Origin: CAXMMR01 sp963692975
GTDB taxonomy: Bacteria > Pseudomonadota > Alphaproteobacteria > Acetobacterales > Acetobacteraceae
Assembly (NCBI GenBank): GCA_963692975.2
Contig: CAXMMR010000018.1
Span: 84,698-148,697, forward strand
Reading direction: 5' to 3'
DNA length: 64,000 nucleotides
Positions 8,482 to 16,763 of the stretch are shown here, one piece after another; position 1 is the first letter of the stretch, and every line of letters begins with the position of its first letter. The notes beneath the pieces were generated by a model. That model made no database searches, was not told the origin of the DNA, and saw only the letters and a list, made by a program, of their open reading frames with translations. The position numbers and the translations under genes were made by a program.

Positions 8482-9028
8482 ATGCCGGTGAGCGCGACGC
8501 TTGAGCTGCGCGGTCTCACCAAGCGCTATGGCGCCGTGCTGGCCAATGACGCCGTCGATCTGGAAGTCGCGCCGGGAGAGATCGTCGGCCTGCTCGGCGA
8601 GAGCGGCTCAGGCAAGAGCACGCTGATCAAGAGCGTGTTCGGAATGGTCGCTGCGGACAGCGGCAGCATTCGCTTCGGGCAGCAGCTCCTGACCGGGCCA
8701 CACGCCGACGGTCGCGATGGCAGCCGGGATCGGCATGGTGCGCTTGTCGGTGGCCGAGAACCTGATGCTGCGCGATTTCCGCGGCCTGCCATTTGGCCGC
8801 CGGGGCTGGCTTCGGCCGGCCAGCCTGCTCGGCGCCTCGGCGGTCACCGTGCCGCTGCTCTTGCCCTGGCGCCTCGAGCTGCACGTCGCGATTTTCGGGC
8901 TGCCGTTCAGCTCCTACACCGTCCAGATCCTGCCTTACCTGCTTGCCGTGGTGGTGCTGGCGGCGTTCGGCCGCCCGGCCAGGATGCCCGCCGCTCTCGG
9001 TCAGCCGCTAGCCGCGTCGTTGCCATGA
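8482..9028 (+). pseudogene. Collapsed BMP/nucleoside-type ABC transporter (ATPase N-term joined to permease C-term)
   Basis: From ATG 8482 the frame reads as a sugar/nucleoside ABC ATPase: LELRGLTKRYGAVLANDAV and Walker A LLGESGSGKSTL. Near 8700 the homology moves to another frame (MAAGIGMV...RLSVAENLML). There the Q-loop segment (normally HQHFxLV) is missing between GMV and RLSVAEN. After RGWLRP the ATPase ends abruptly. The reading frame continues as the C-terminus of a BMP-family permease: LHVAIFGLPFSSYTVQILPYLLAVVVLAAF...ARMPAALGQPL. The signature motif, Walker B, the first permease and most of the second are absent. This is best read as internal deletions of an ATPase-permease-permease operon, leaving a non-functional scar. 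Confidence 0.8.
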
Positions 9029-9047
9029 CCCGTCAGGGCCGGGCAGG

Positions 9048-10385
9048 ATGCCGCATGAGGACACAGTGTCGATGATCGAACCGTTCGAACCCGCGCCGCT
9101 GCGCAGCGTCGAGAGGATCGTCGCCGAAGGACTCTGCATCGGCTGCGGATTGTGCCAAAGCATCGCCGGGCCGCAGGCGATCCGCCTCGTCATGTCGGGC
9201 GAGGGCGGCGAGCGCCCGCTGGTGCTCAAGCCGCTCGACGAGCCGGTGCTGCGAACGATCAACGCGGTGTGCCCCGGCATCAAGGTGTGCGGCTACGCAC
9301 CGGGATCGGAGCCGTCCGAGCCGAAGCTCGATCCAATTTGGGGGCCGAGCCGAACGATGGCGATCGGCCATGCCGGCGATCCGGCCGTACGCTTCCACGC
9401 CTCCTCCGGCGGTGCGCTGACCGCGCTCGCGCTGCATCTGCTGGCGCAGCGCAAGGTCGACTTCATCCTGCACGTCGCAAGCTCAGCCGCCCAGCCCCTG
9501 CGTACAGTACGCCAACTCAGCTTCGATGCGGCGCAAGTGATTGAGGCCTCCGGCTCGCGCTACGGGCCGGCCGCGCCGCTGATCGACTTCAGGTCCATAC
9601 TCGACCGCGAGCAGCCCTTCGCCTTCATCGGCAAGGCCTGCGACATCTCCGCCATACGCAACTACGCGCGGCTTGATCCGCGCGTCGACCGGCTGCTGCG
9701 CTACGCCCTGAATTTCTATTGCGGCGGCGTATCGGAGTTCCGCAAGACCGTCGACTACGTTCGCCGCATCGGCGCCCACGAGCAGGACGTCGCCGCGCTG
9801 CGCTACCGCGGCGACGGCTGCCCCGGCGCAATGGTGATGAAAACCAATGACGGCGCCGAGCACCGCTTCAGCTATAATGAAATGTGGTCGGACGAGAACG
9901 GCTGGCAACTACAGTTCCGCTGCAAGATCTGCCCGGACGCGCTCGGCGACCTGGCCGACCTGTCGGTCGCCGACGTTTGGCCGGGCGGCAAGCCGATCAC
10001 CGACGAGATCGGCTTCAACGGCTTCATCGCCCGCACCGAGCGCGGCCAGGCGCTGCTTGAGGAGGCCGTCCGCTGCGGCGACGTCGTGCTGACCGAGGGG
10101 CTCACCCACGCCGGTCTGGAACTCGCGCAGGGCAGCCAGATGCGCAAGAAGCAGGGTCTGACCTCGCGCTACTCGGCGATGCGCGATGCTGGAATCGCGC
10201 CGCCTGTCGCGACCGGTCTGCGCCTCGATGAGGCGGCCGACATGATCGACATGGCGGAACGATCGGCAAACTATGATGGCATGCTGCAGCGGCTTGCGGC
10301 CGGAGATAACGTCGAGGACCTCAGCTTGACGCTTGAAGAGGCGGTCAGGCCAGAGGCTTTGCCTGAAGATACCGCCGGGGTCTGA
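9048..10385 (+). CDS. Coenzyme F420 hydrogenase/dehydrogenase beta-subunit (FrhB) family Fe-S protein
   Basis: This 445-residue oxidoreductase has an N-terminal ferredoxin-like cysteine cluster LCIGCGLCQSIAG and a further pair in CPGIKVCGY. These are followed by the FrhB N-terminal domain (HASSGGALTALALHLL, about residue 110) and the FrhB/FdhB C-terminal domain with GKACDISAIRNYA and CKICPDALGDLADLSVADVW (about residues 290-310). The family binds FAD/F420 or ferredoxin and iron-sulfur clusters. In non-methanogens the partners are mostly unknown. ATG 9048 is used; ATG 9072 is an alternative. It stands between transporter genes, 31 bp before an ABC binding-protein gene and in the same direction. 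A role in reducing the heterocyclic substrate is inference. Confidence 0.8.
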   Translation: MPHEDTVSMIEPFEPAPLRSVERIVAEGLCIGCGLCQSIAGPQAIRLVMSGEGGERPLVLKPLDEPVLRTINAVCPGIKVCGYAPGSEPSEPKLDPIWGPSRTMAIGHAGDPAVRFHASSGGALTALALHLLAQRKVDFILHVASSAAQPLRTVRQLSFDAAQVIEASGSRYGPAAPLIDFRSILDREQPFAFIGKACDISAIRNYARLDPRVDRLLRYALNFYCGGVSEFRKTVDYVRRIGAHEQDVAALRYRGDGCPGAMVMKTNDGAEHRFSYNEMWSDENGWQLQFRCKICPDALGDLADLSVADVWPGGKPITDEIGFNGFIARTERGQALLEEAVRCGDVVLTEGLTHAGLELAQGSQMRKKQGLTSRYSAMRDAGIAPPVATGLRLDEAADMIDMAERSANYDGMLQRLAAGDNVEDLSLTLEEAVRPEALPEDTAGV

Positions 10386-10416
10386 GGCCCAGGCTCCGAA
10401 CACATTGGGTAGGCTG

Positions 10417-11256
10417 ATGGGAAGACGGATGGATGGTTTGGTGGCATGGCGCCGGTCTTGCAGGACGATACTTGGGGCGGCCTGGCTGATCGCTACGCCG
10501 GGCTTGGTCTTTGGACAGACGCCGCCGTCCGGCCTGTCGCGTATCCGCGCCGACGGCGTGCTAACGGACGGCGTCGAGGCAGCCTCGCCACCCTACGAGT
10601 TTGACGATCACGGCGAGATCAACGGTTTTGATATCGAACTGGCGCAGCTTTTCGCCAAATCCATCGGGGTCAAGCTGTCGGTCATCGACACCGCCTGGGC
10701 AGGCGTCATCCCGTCGCTCTATGCCGATAAGTTCGACCTGATCTGGTCGGCGATGCCGATCACCCCGGCGCGCAAGCGCGCGGTGCTGTTCTCCAGGGTC
10801 TACGCCGTCGACCAGCCGGTGCTGATCGCCCGCGCCAATGACAGCCGAGAAACCACTGCCGCCGACTTGAAGGGCATGGTTCTCGGCTCGCAGCTCAATT
10901 CCTCGGTCGAGGAGCAGGCGAAAAAGCTGTCGGACGACGGCAATCTCGGGCTCGACATCCGATTGTACGACCACATGGACGCCGCTTATCTTGATCTCAG
11001 CAATCATAACGTCGATGTCGTCATGACCTCGCGCAGCAGCTTTTCGCAACTGATACGCCAGCGTCCCGGTCTCTACCGCATCGTCTTCTCGCTGCCGCCC
11101 GACCTCTTCATGGCGGTCGCCGCGCGTAAAGACGAGCCCGACCTGATCGATGCCGTCAACCGGTTCCTGAGCGGCCTACAATCCTCGGGACGGCTCGCGG
11201 CACTCTACATGAAATGGTTCGGCGTCGCCTCGCTGCCCGTGCCGGCCGCCGAGTGA
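10417..11256 (+). CDS. Polar-amino-acid-type ABC transporter substrate-binding protein
   Basis: This 279-residue periplasmic binding protein of family 3 has a basic start (MGRRMDGLVAWRRSCR), a hydrophobic core ILGAAWLIATPGLVFG and a likely cleavage after FGQ. The mature part shows the fold's SPPYEFDDHGEINGFDIELAQLFAKSIG and the domain-2 elements DLIWSAMPITPARKRAVLFS, both diagnostic for HisJ/GlnH-like proteins. ATG 10417 is preferred over an in-frame start at 10333 that overlaps the FrhB-type gene and would bury the signal peptide. A permease and an ATPase gene follow directly, so this is a complete three-gene importer. The ligand is unknown and may be a ureido or heterocyclic nitrogen compound rather than an amino acid. 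Confidence 0.87.
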   Translation: MGRRMDGLVAWRRSCRTILGAAWLIATPGLVFGQTPPSGLSRIRADGVLTDGVEAASPPYEFDDHGEINGFDIELAQLFAKSIGVKLSVIDTAWAGVIPSLYADKFDLIWSAMPITPARKRAVLFSRVYAVDQPVLIARANDSRETTAADLKGMVLGSQLNSSVEEQAKKLSDDGNLGLDIRLYDHMDAAYLDLSNHNVDVVMTSRSSFSQLIRQRPGLYRIVFSLPPDLFMAVAARKDEPDLIDAVNRFLSGLQSSGRLAALYMKWFGVASLPVPAAE

Positions 11257-11272
11257 GAGAGCGCTACCGTCG

Positions 11273-11941
11273 GTGATCGGCATCAGCTTCACCCCTTTGA
11301 TCCCCTACATACCGGAGTTCCTCAGGGGCATTCGGGCAACGATCATTTATGCGTCCGTCTCGCTTTGTCTCGCCTGCGTGGTCGGGCTCGTCGTCGCCAT
11401 GGCCCGCCGCTCCGCTGCCGCGCCGCTGCGCTGGGTCGCCCAAGGCTATGTCGACCTGATCCGCGGCACCCCGGCCCTGGTGCAGATCTTCTTCATCTAT
11501 TTTGGACTGCCGGCGCTCGGCATCTACATCGCGGCACCGCTCGCCGGCATCATCGCGATCGGCCTCAACAGCGCAGGCTACCTGGCCGAAATCTTCCGCG
11601 CCGGCATCGCCGGCGTCGACGGCGGACAGATCGAGGCCGGGCGCTCGATCGGCATGAGCCGCAACCAGACCTTTCGGCGGGTCGTGCTGCCGCAGGCGTT
11701 ACGGCTCGCCGTTCCCGCCGCAGCCGGGGAATTCACCAGCTTGGTCAAAGGCACGTCCCTGCTGTCGACGATCTCGATCACCGAACTCACCCGGGTCGCC
11801 CAGCAGGTCGTCTCAGTCACCTTCCGACCGATCGAGGCCTATCTCGCGGTCGCTCTCGTTTACCTGGTCCTGAACACCGCGATCTCCCAGGCTAGCGCCT
11901 GGCTGGAGCGTGCTCTACGTCGCGGTGAAGGTCTGGCGTGA
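11273..11941 (+). CDS. Polar-amino-acid-type ABC transporter permease
   Basis: This 222-residue inner-membrane permease of the HisM/GlnP family has about five hydrophobic segments, starting with ATIIYASVSLCLACVVGLVVAM. RGTPALVQIFFIYFGLP and the cytoplasmic EAA loop AGIAGVDGGQIEAGRSIGMS are hallmarks of the family; the EAA loop couples to the ATPase. GTG 11273 is 16 nt after the binding-protein gene. The stop overlaps the ATPase start by 4 nt (GTGA), so translation is coupled. A single permease implies a homodimeric channel. Confidence 0.88.
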   Translation: MIGISFTPLIPYIPEFLRGIRATIIYASVSLCLACVVGLVVAMARRSAAAPLRWVAQGYVDLIRGTPALVQIFFIYFGLPALGIYIAAPLAGIIAIGLNSAGYLAEIFRAGIAGVDGGQIEAGRSIGMSRNQTFRRVVLPQALRLAVPAAAGEFTSLVKGTSLLSTISITELTRVAQQVVSVTFRPIEAYLAVALVYLVLNTAISQASAWLERALRRGEGLA

Positions 11942-12741
11942 CGCCGCTCCCCGTCACCGCCGCCAAGCCTGCCGCCGCGCCCGGCCACCCGGTGCTGCGT
12001 CTGCGCGGCCTGGTTAAGACGTTCAAGACCCACCCCGTACTGTGCGGCATCGACCTTGATGTTGCGCGCGGCAGCACCGTCGCGATCATCGGCCCGAGCG
12101 GCTCGGGTAAATCCACTCTGCTCCGCTGCATCAACCATCTCGAGAAACCGACGGCGGGCGTGATCGAGATCGACGGCAAGCCTACGGAGTCGCACACGTC
12201 CGCTAGCCGGCGCGAACGCGAGCGCGAACTGAACGCCATGCGCGCCACTGTCGGCATGGTGTTCCAGCGCTTTAATCTGTTCTCACACCGCACCGCCTTG
12301 GCAAACGTCATGGAGGGTCTGCTGGTCGTCAAGCGGCTGCCGCGCGCCGAGGCACGGCAGGCGGCGCTGGCGATGCTGGACCGCGTCAATATGGCGCACA
12401 AGGTCGATGCTCATCCGGCGCAGCTGTCCGGCGGTCAGCAGCAGCGGGTGGCGATCGCGCGCGCACTCGTCATGCAGCCGTCGCTCATGCTGTTCGACGA
12501 GGCGACGTCGGCACTCGATCCGGAGATGGTCCAGGAAGTCCTGAACGTCATGCGCTCGCTTTCCGAAGACGGCCTGACCATGCTGGTCGTCACCCACGAA
12601 ATGGGCTTCGCCCGCGAAGTCGCCGACCGCGCGATATTCATGGACGCAGGGCTCGTAATCGAGGACGATGTACCCGAACGTCTGTTCACCCGGCCACAGC
12701 GAGAACGCACCAAAGCCTTTCTTCGCAACGTGCGCCGATGA
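11938..12741 (+). CDS. Polar-amino-acid-type ABC transporter ATP-binding protein
   Basis: This 267-residue ATPase energises the preceding permease. All motifs are intact: Walker A IIGPSGSGKSTL (about residue 46), Q-loop GMVFQRFNLFSH, signature LSGGQQQRVAIARAL, Walker B LMLFDEATSALD and switch histidine VVTHEMGFA. The extra residues between Walker A and the Q-loop (ASRRERERELNAMR) are typical of the HisP/GlnQ group. GTG 11938 overlaps the permease stop. A short gap then leads to the dioxygenase gene. Confidence 0.9.
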   Translation: MTPLPVTAAKPAAAPGHPVLRLRGLVKTFKTHPVLCGIDLDVARGSTVAIIGPSGSGKSTLLRCINHLEKPTAGVIEIDGKPTESHTSASRRERERELNAMRATVGMVFQRFNLFSHRTALANVMEGLLVVKRLPRAEARQAALAMLDRVNMAHKVDAHPAQLSGGQQQRVAIARALVMQPSLMLFDEATSALDPEMVQEVLNVMRSLSEDGLTMLVVTHEMGFAREVADRAIFMDAGLVIEDDVPERLFTRPQRERTKAFLRNVRR

Positions 12742-12801
12742 TCCCTTGTATTTTGCGGCGAAGCACCCGCCATCCCTTTTCCTGTACGGAAGGAATTTGA
12801 C

Positions 12802-13815
12802 GTGACCAGCAGCACGAATTCCAATGACGGTCAGCGCGGCGCCTTCGATACCATTCCGGTGATCGATTTCGCCGCGATGGCGGATGGCAGCCCCGCCGAA
12901 AAGGGGCGCGTCGCCGCCGAAATTCGTCAGGCCTGCATCCGTTCCGGCTTTTTCTACATCGTCAATCATGGCATCGATGACGCGACGATCGAGGCGCTCT
13001 TCGTGGAGGCGAAGCGCTTTTTCGCCCTGCCGATCGAGAGCAAGCTGAAGCTGCGCGCCAGGGACGCGGAGCACCTGATAGGCTACGTCTCGATGTTTGA
13101 AGAAGGCAAGGATCCGACGCGCGGTGATCTACATGAGGCTTATGATTTCGTCACCGAAGCCAGCACGACACCCGATATGATAGTACAGGCCGATTTCCGC
13201 GCTTCCAGCAATCGCTGGCCCACAGAGCTGCCCGGCTTCCGCGAGGCCCTGAGCGCCTATGCCGTGCGCATCCGCGTGCTCACCCGGCAGATCTTCCATG
13301 CCTTCGCCCTCGCGCTCGGACTCGAGGAGACGTATTTCGACGCCATCACCGACCGGCCGCTCTCGCTCGGCCGCATCCTGCACTACCCGCATCAGCCTAA
13401 CCCGGACGAGAACCAGATCGGCAACGGCCCCCATACCGACCATGAGTGCTTCACCATCTTGCGCCAGGATGCCGATGTGCAGGCGCTACAGGTGTGCAAC
13501 CGTGCGGGCGAGTGGATCGATGCGCCGCCGCTCGCCGGCAGCTTCGTTGTCAACATCGGCGACCTAATGGCGCGCTGGACCAACGACCTGTTCAGTTCGA
13601 CGCCGCACCGGGTGATCAATCGCTCCGGCCGCGCGCGCTACTCGCTGCCGTTCTTCATCGGCGCAAACCCGGATGCGCTGATCGAGGTGCTACCGAGCTG
13701 CGTCTCGTCCGAAAACCCGCCGCACTACACGCCCATCGTGACCTCCGACTATGTGCAGGGGCTGATCGCCGGCGGCTTTCGCGAGTTGCCGGCCGAGCTC
13801 GAGAGCGTCGACTAG
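12802..13815 (+). CDS. Isopenicillin-N-synthase-like 2-oxoglutarate/Fe(II) dioxygenase
   Basis: This 337-residue non-haem iron dioxygenase begins with the DIOX_N segment IPVIDFAAMADG...ACIRSGFFYIVNHGID. The iron-binding triad is H211-x-D213 (GPHTDHE) and H269 (STPHRVINRSG), and the 2-oxoglutarate-binding R279-Y-S281 follows in RARYSLPFF. Bacterial relatives hydroxylate small substrates; a eukaryotic relative is thymine 7-hydroxylase. GTG 12802 is preceded by GGAAGGA 7 nt upstream. It sits between two ABC import systems, 60 bp after the amino-acid-type ATPase and 12 bp before the next permease. That placement suggests it acts on an imported compound. Exact substrate unknown. Confidence 0.88.
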   Translation: MTSSTNSNDGQRGAFDTIPVIDFAAMADGSPAEKGRVAAEIRQACIRSGFFYIVNHGIDDATIEALFVEAKRFFALPIESKLKLRARDAEHLIGYVSMFEEGKDPTRGDLHEAYDFVTEASTTPDMIVQADFRASSNRWPTELPGFREALSAYAVRIRVLTRQIFHAFALALGLEETYFDAITDRPLSLGRILHYPHQPNPDENQIGNGPHTDHECFTILRQDADVQALQVCNRAGEWIDAPPLAGSFVVNIGDLMARWTNDLFSSTPHRVINRSGRARYSLPFFIGANPDALIEVLPSCVSSENPPHYTPIVTSDYVQGLIAGGFRELPAELESVD

Positions 13816-13827
13816 CCCGCCCGGCGG

Positions 13828-14736
13828 ATGGCTGCTCGTCGAGCCTGGCGGCTGTCACGCGCGCTCGCCCAACTCGGCTCAGCCGCCGGGCAGACATGGC
13901 TATTCGCCGCGGTCTGGCTGGTCGGCGCGTTGCTGCCATTGGCGATCGGTCTCGGCTTGTCGTTCATGCGCCAGCGCGGCCTGCAGATCCGCTGGAGCCT
14001 GTCGCTGCAGGCCTATCGCGATCTGATCGAGACCGGTCGCGTCGAGGTGGTGCTGCGCACCGCGAGCGTTGCCGCCGGCGTAAGTCTGATCTGCCTCGCC
14101 GGCGGTCTGCCGCTGGCGCTCTGGCTGGCCAAGGTCGCCCGTTCCAACTGGTTGATCCAGCTCGTTTGGATCTGCCTGACGGTGCCGTTCTTCCTGGATC
14201 CGTCGGCGCGCACGCTGGTGCTTCGTCTGGTGCTCGGATCGGGCGGCCCGATCAACGAGACGCTGCTCTATCTGCATCTGATCGCCGCCCCATTGCGCTG
14301 GCTTCTGTTCAGCAACTTCGCCATCATCCTCGGCCTGGTCGGTCCGTATTTTCCGAACATGGTCTGGCCGATCTACCTATCGATCCTGCTGATCGATGAT
14401 GCGGTGCTGGACGCCAGCCGTGATCTCGGCGCCGGCCCGTGGGCCACGCTGCGTTTCACTTTGCTGCCGCTCGCCATGCCAGGCATCCTTGCCGGGCTGA
14501 TCATGACCTTTATTCCAGTGCTGGGCGACAGCGTAGCGCCCGACCTGCTCGGAGGCGGCCAGCAGGAGTATCTCGCCGACAGCGTGCTCTCGCTGTCGAC
14601 GACGATGAACTACACCGGCGCCGCGTCGCTCGCGACCGTCGTGTTTACCATGCTCGGCCTGCTGTCGCTCGCTGCCCTGCTACTCTACCGCCATGCGTCG
14701 GCGGGCAAGGCCGGGCGCGAGGCGGCGCTGGCGTGA
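13828..14736 (+). CDS. Polyamine-type ABC transporter permease (PotB-like)
   Basis: This 302-residue inner-membrane permease of the spermidine/putrescine class has a basic N-terminus, about six hydrophobic segments (for example WLFAAVWLVGALLPLAIGLG) and the EAA loop DAVLDASRDLGAGPWATLRFTLLPLAMPG. The segment FIPVLGDSVAPDLLGGGQQEYLAD is characteristic of PotB/PotH. The stop overlaps the start of the second permease (GTGA). It is the first gene of a B-C-A-D order importer directly after the dioxygenase. Confidence 0.87.
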   Translation: MAARRAWRLSRALAQLGSAAGQTWLFAAVWLVGALLPLAIGLGLSFMRQRGLQIRWSLSLQAYRDLIETGRVEVVLRTASVAAGVSLICLAGGLPLALWLAKVARSNWLIQLVWICLTVPFFLDPSARTLVLRLVLGSGGPINETLLYLHLIAAPLRWLLFSNFAIILGLVGPYFPNMVWPIYLSILLIDDAVLDASRDLGAGPWATLRFTLLPLAMPGILAGLIMTFIPVLGDSVAPDLLGGGQQEYLADSVLSLSTTMNYTGAASLATVVFTMLGLLSLAALLLYRHASAGKAGREAALA

Positions 14737-15569
14737 GCGCCACCGCGCCGGACGAGCGAGCACGGCCGAGTTTCTGGCCTGCGGTCGCGCGACGCGGCGG
14801 ACAGATGCTGCTCGTCGGTGGCTTTTGCATCACCGCGCTGATCTACGCGCCGGTGCTGCTGCTTGCCGTGCTGTCGGTCAGCGGCAATCCGCTATCCGGC
14901 GTGCCCGGCGACTTCACGACAAGATGGTATGTGCAACTCGCCGCCGACCAAAGTTGGCGAGCGCCGATGCTGCGCTCTGCCGAGATTGCCACCTTGGTGT
15001 CCGCATTGTGCGTGATCGCCGCCCTGTTGGTTGGACGCACCCTGCCGCGGCTGAGGCGCGGACTCGGTCTGCTGGCGTTCGGTTTCCTGCTGCCGCTCGG
15101 CGTGCCAGGCACTGTCATGGGCCTGCTGATCTTTATGTATTATCGTTTCGTTTTCGGACTGCACATGGGCTACTGGTCGCTGGTGCTGTCGCACTTCATC
15201 TGGGCGTTCCCGTTCGCCCTCATCGGCATGCTGGTCGCGACAAGCCGCTTCGATCTCGGCCTGCTCGACGCCGCCGCCGATCTCGGCGCGCCCCCCTGGC
15301 GCCGGCTGTGGGATATCGAGCGGCCCCTGCTGATGCCCGGCCTGATCAGTGCCGCCCTCTTCGGCTTCCTGCTCTCCTTCACGGAGCTGCCGCGCAGCCT
15401 GTTCGTCGCCGGCGGCGTGCAGACGCTGCCGCTCTACAATTGGGCGCAGGCCTCGTCACACACCTCGCACGTGCCGCTCATCTTTTGCCTGAACACGCTG
15501 ATTACGCTGCTCAGCATCGCCGCCTCGGCCGCCGCGGTGATGCTGCTGGGGCGTGGGGCGCGCGCCTAG
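14733..15569 (+). CDS. Polyamine-type ABC transporter permease (PotC-like)
   Basis: This 278-residue second permease has about six membrane segments. The EAA loop reads GLLDAAADLGAPPWRRLWDIERPLLMPG, followed by FGFLLSFTELPRSLFVAGG, as in PotC/PotI. GTG 14733 overlaps the PotB-like stop by 4 nt. A longer in-frame extension into the previous gene was rejected because its translation is compositionally random. The stop codon directly abuts the GTG of the ATPase gene. Confidence 0.87.
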   Translation: MSATAPDERARPSFWPAVARRGGQMLLVGGFCITALIYAPVLLLAVLSVSGNPLSGVPGDFTTRWYVQLAADQSWRAPMLRSAEIATLVSALCVIAALLVGRTLPRLRRGLGLLAFGFLLPLGVPGTVMGLLIFMYYRFVFGLHMGYWSLVLSHFIWAFPFALIGMLVATSRFDLGLLDAAADLGAPPWRRLWDIERPLLMPGLISAALFGFLLSFTELPRSLFVAGGVQTLPLYNWAQASSHTSHVPLIFCLNTLITLLSIAASAAAVMLLGRGARA

Positions 15570-16655
15570 GTGCCGCCGCTTCTCGACGCAGCCGGCATTG
15601 ATCTCAGCTACGGCCCGGTCCAGGTTCTCGAGGATGTCGGGCTGAGTCTGGCGGCCGGCGAGCTGCTCACCATTCTCGGCCCGAGCGGCTCCGGCAAGAC
15701 GAGCCTGTTGCGCGTGCTCGGCGGCTTTGAGACGCCGTCCCGTGTCGAGCGCCTGCAGATCGGCGGGCAGGACATCCGAGGCATGCCGCCGCATCGCCGG
15801 CCGCTCGCCACCGTCTTCCAGCATTACGCGTTATTCCCGCATCTCACCGTCGGCGAAAACGTCGAATATGGCCTGCGGGTGCGCGGCGTCGGCCGCGAGC
15901 GGCGCCGGCGGAAGGCGCTGCTCGCCCTCGAGCTGCTGCATCTGCCCGACAAGGCCGGCCGACGCATCCAGCAGCTCAGCGGCGGCGAACGCCAGCGCGT
16001 CGCCTTCGCGCGCGCCTTGGTCACCGAGCCGCTGGTGCTGCTGCTCGACGAGCCGATGGGCGCGCTCGACGAGCGGCTGCGACGGGCCCTAGAGGTTGAG
16101 ATACGCGGCCTGCAGCGCAGCCTAGGGATGACCATCATCCAGGTCACCCATGGCCGCGACGAGGCCTTGTCGATGAGCGATCGCCTGGCGGTGATGGGCG
16201 GCGGCCGGATGCGCCAACTCGGCGACCCGACAGCTATCTTCGAGCGGCCGTCGAGCCGCTTCGTCGCCGAGTTCATGGGCCTTACCAACGTTGTCGAGGG
16301 TCGGCTCGGCGCCGTCGGCGAAGTGCCGGGCCGAGTGAGGATCGACACCGCGAGCGGCGCCTTCGCCGGACCGTGGAGTGGCGACACCGCGCCGCGGACG
16401 GGTCAAGCGGCATTTTTCGCCATTCATCCCGAACGCCTCAGGCTCGGCGCCGACCACGCCTGCGCCAATCATCTGGCCGGCCGCGTCGACGACGTCAGCT
16501 ACCAGGGCATGCGCCGCCTGGTGGAGGTAGACACGGCATTGGGCCGCTTCAGCGTCTCTGTGTCGGCGCGAGATCCCGCGCCCGACGCCGGTGACGCAAC
16601 GATCTGTTGGTCCGCGCAGGACGGCGCCATCGGACCGCTGGAGCATCCCTCCTAG
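15570..16655 (+). CDS. Polyamine-type ABC transporter ATP-binding protein (PotA-like)
   Basis: This 361-residue ATPase shows Walker A ILGPSGSGKTSLLR, Q-loop ATVFQHYALFPHLTV, signature LSGGERQRVAFARAL and Walker B VLLLDEPMGALD. A C-terminal TOBE domain (about residues 285-350) is usual for PotA/FbpC importers. The switch region reads VTHGRDEALSMSDR, where most relatives have THDQ(E)EA. The catalytic His is kept, so activity is likely unaffected. GTG 15570 begins immediately after the permease stop, with no intergenic base. Confidence 0.88.
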   Translation: MPPLLDAAGIDLSYGPVQVLEDVGLSLAAGELLTILGPSGSGKTSLLRVLGGFETPSRVERLQIGGQDIRGMPPHRRPLATVFQHYALFPHLTVGENVEYGLRVRGVGRERRRRKALLALELLHLPDKAGRRIQQLSGGERQRVAFARALVTEPLVLLLDEPMGALDERLRRALEVEIRGLQRSLGMTIIQVTHGRDEALSMSDRLAVMGGGRMRQLGDPTAIFERPSSRFVAEFMGLTNVVEGRLGAVGEVPGRVRIDTASGAFAGPWSGDTAPRTGQAAFFAIHPERLRLGADHACANHLAGRVDDVSYQGMRRLVEVDTALGRFSVSVSARDPAPDAGDATICWSAQDGAIGPLEHPS

Positions 16656-16763
16656 GATTGGGGACCTGGAGCCTCAGAACCCAACGAAGACCAGAGATGG
16701 AGCCTCCGGTCTGACCTTGCTTGACTATCGTGCGCATTGCGAAAATCAGGAGAGAAACCGACA

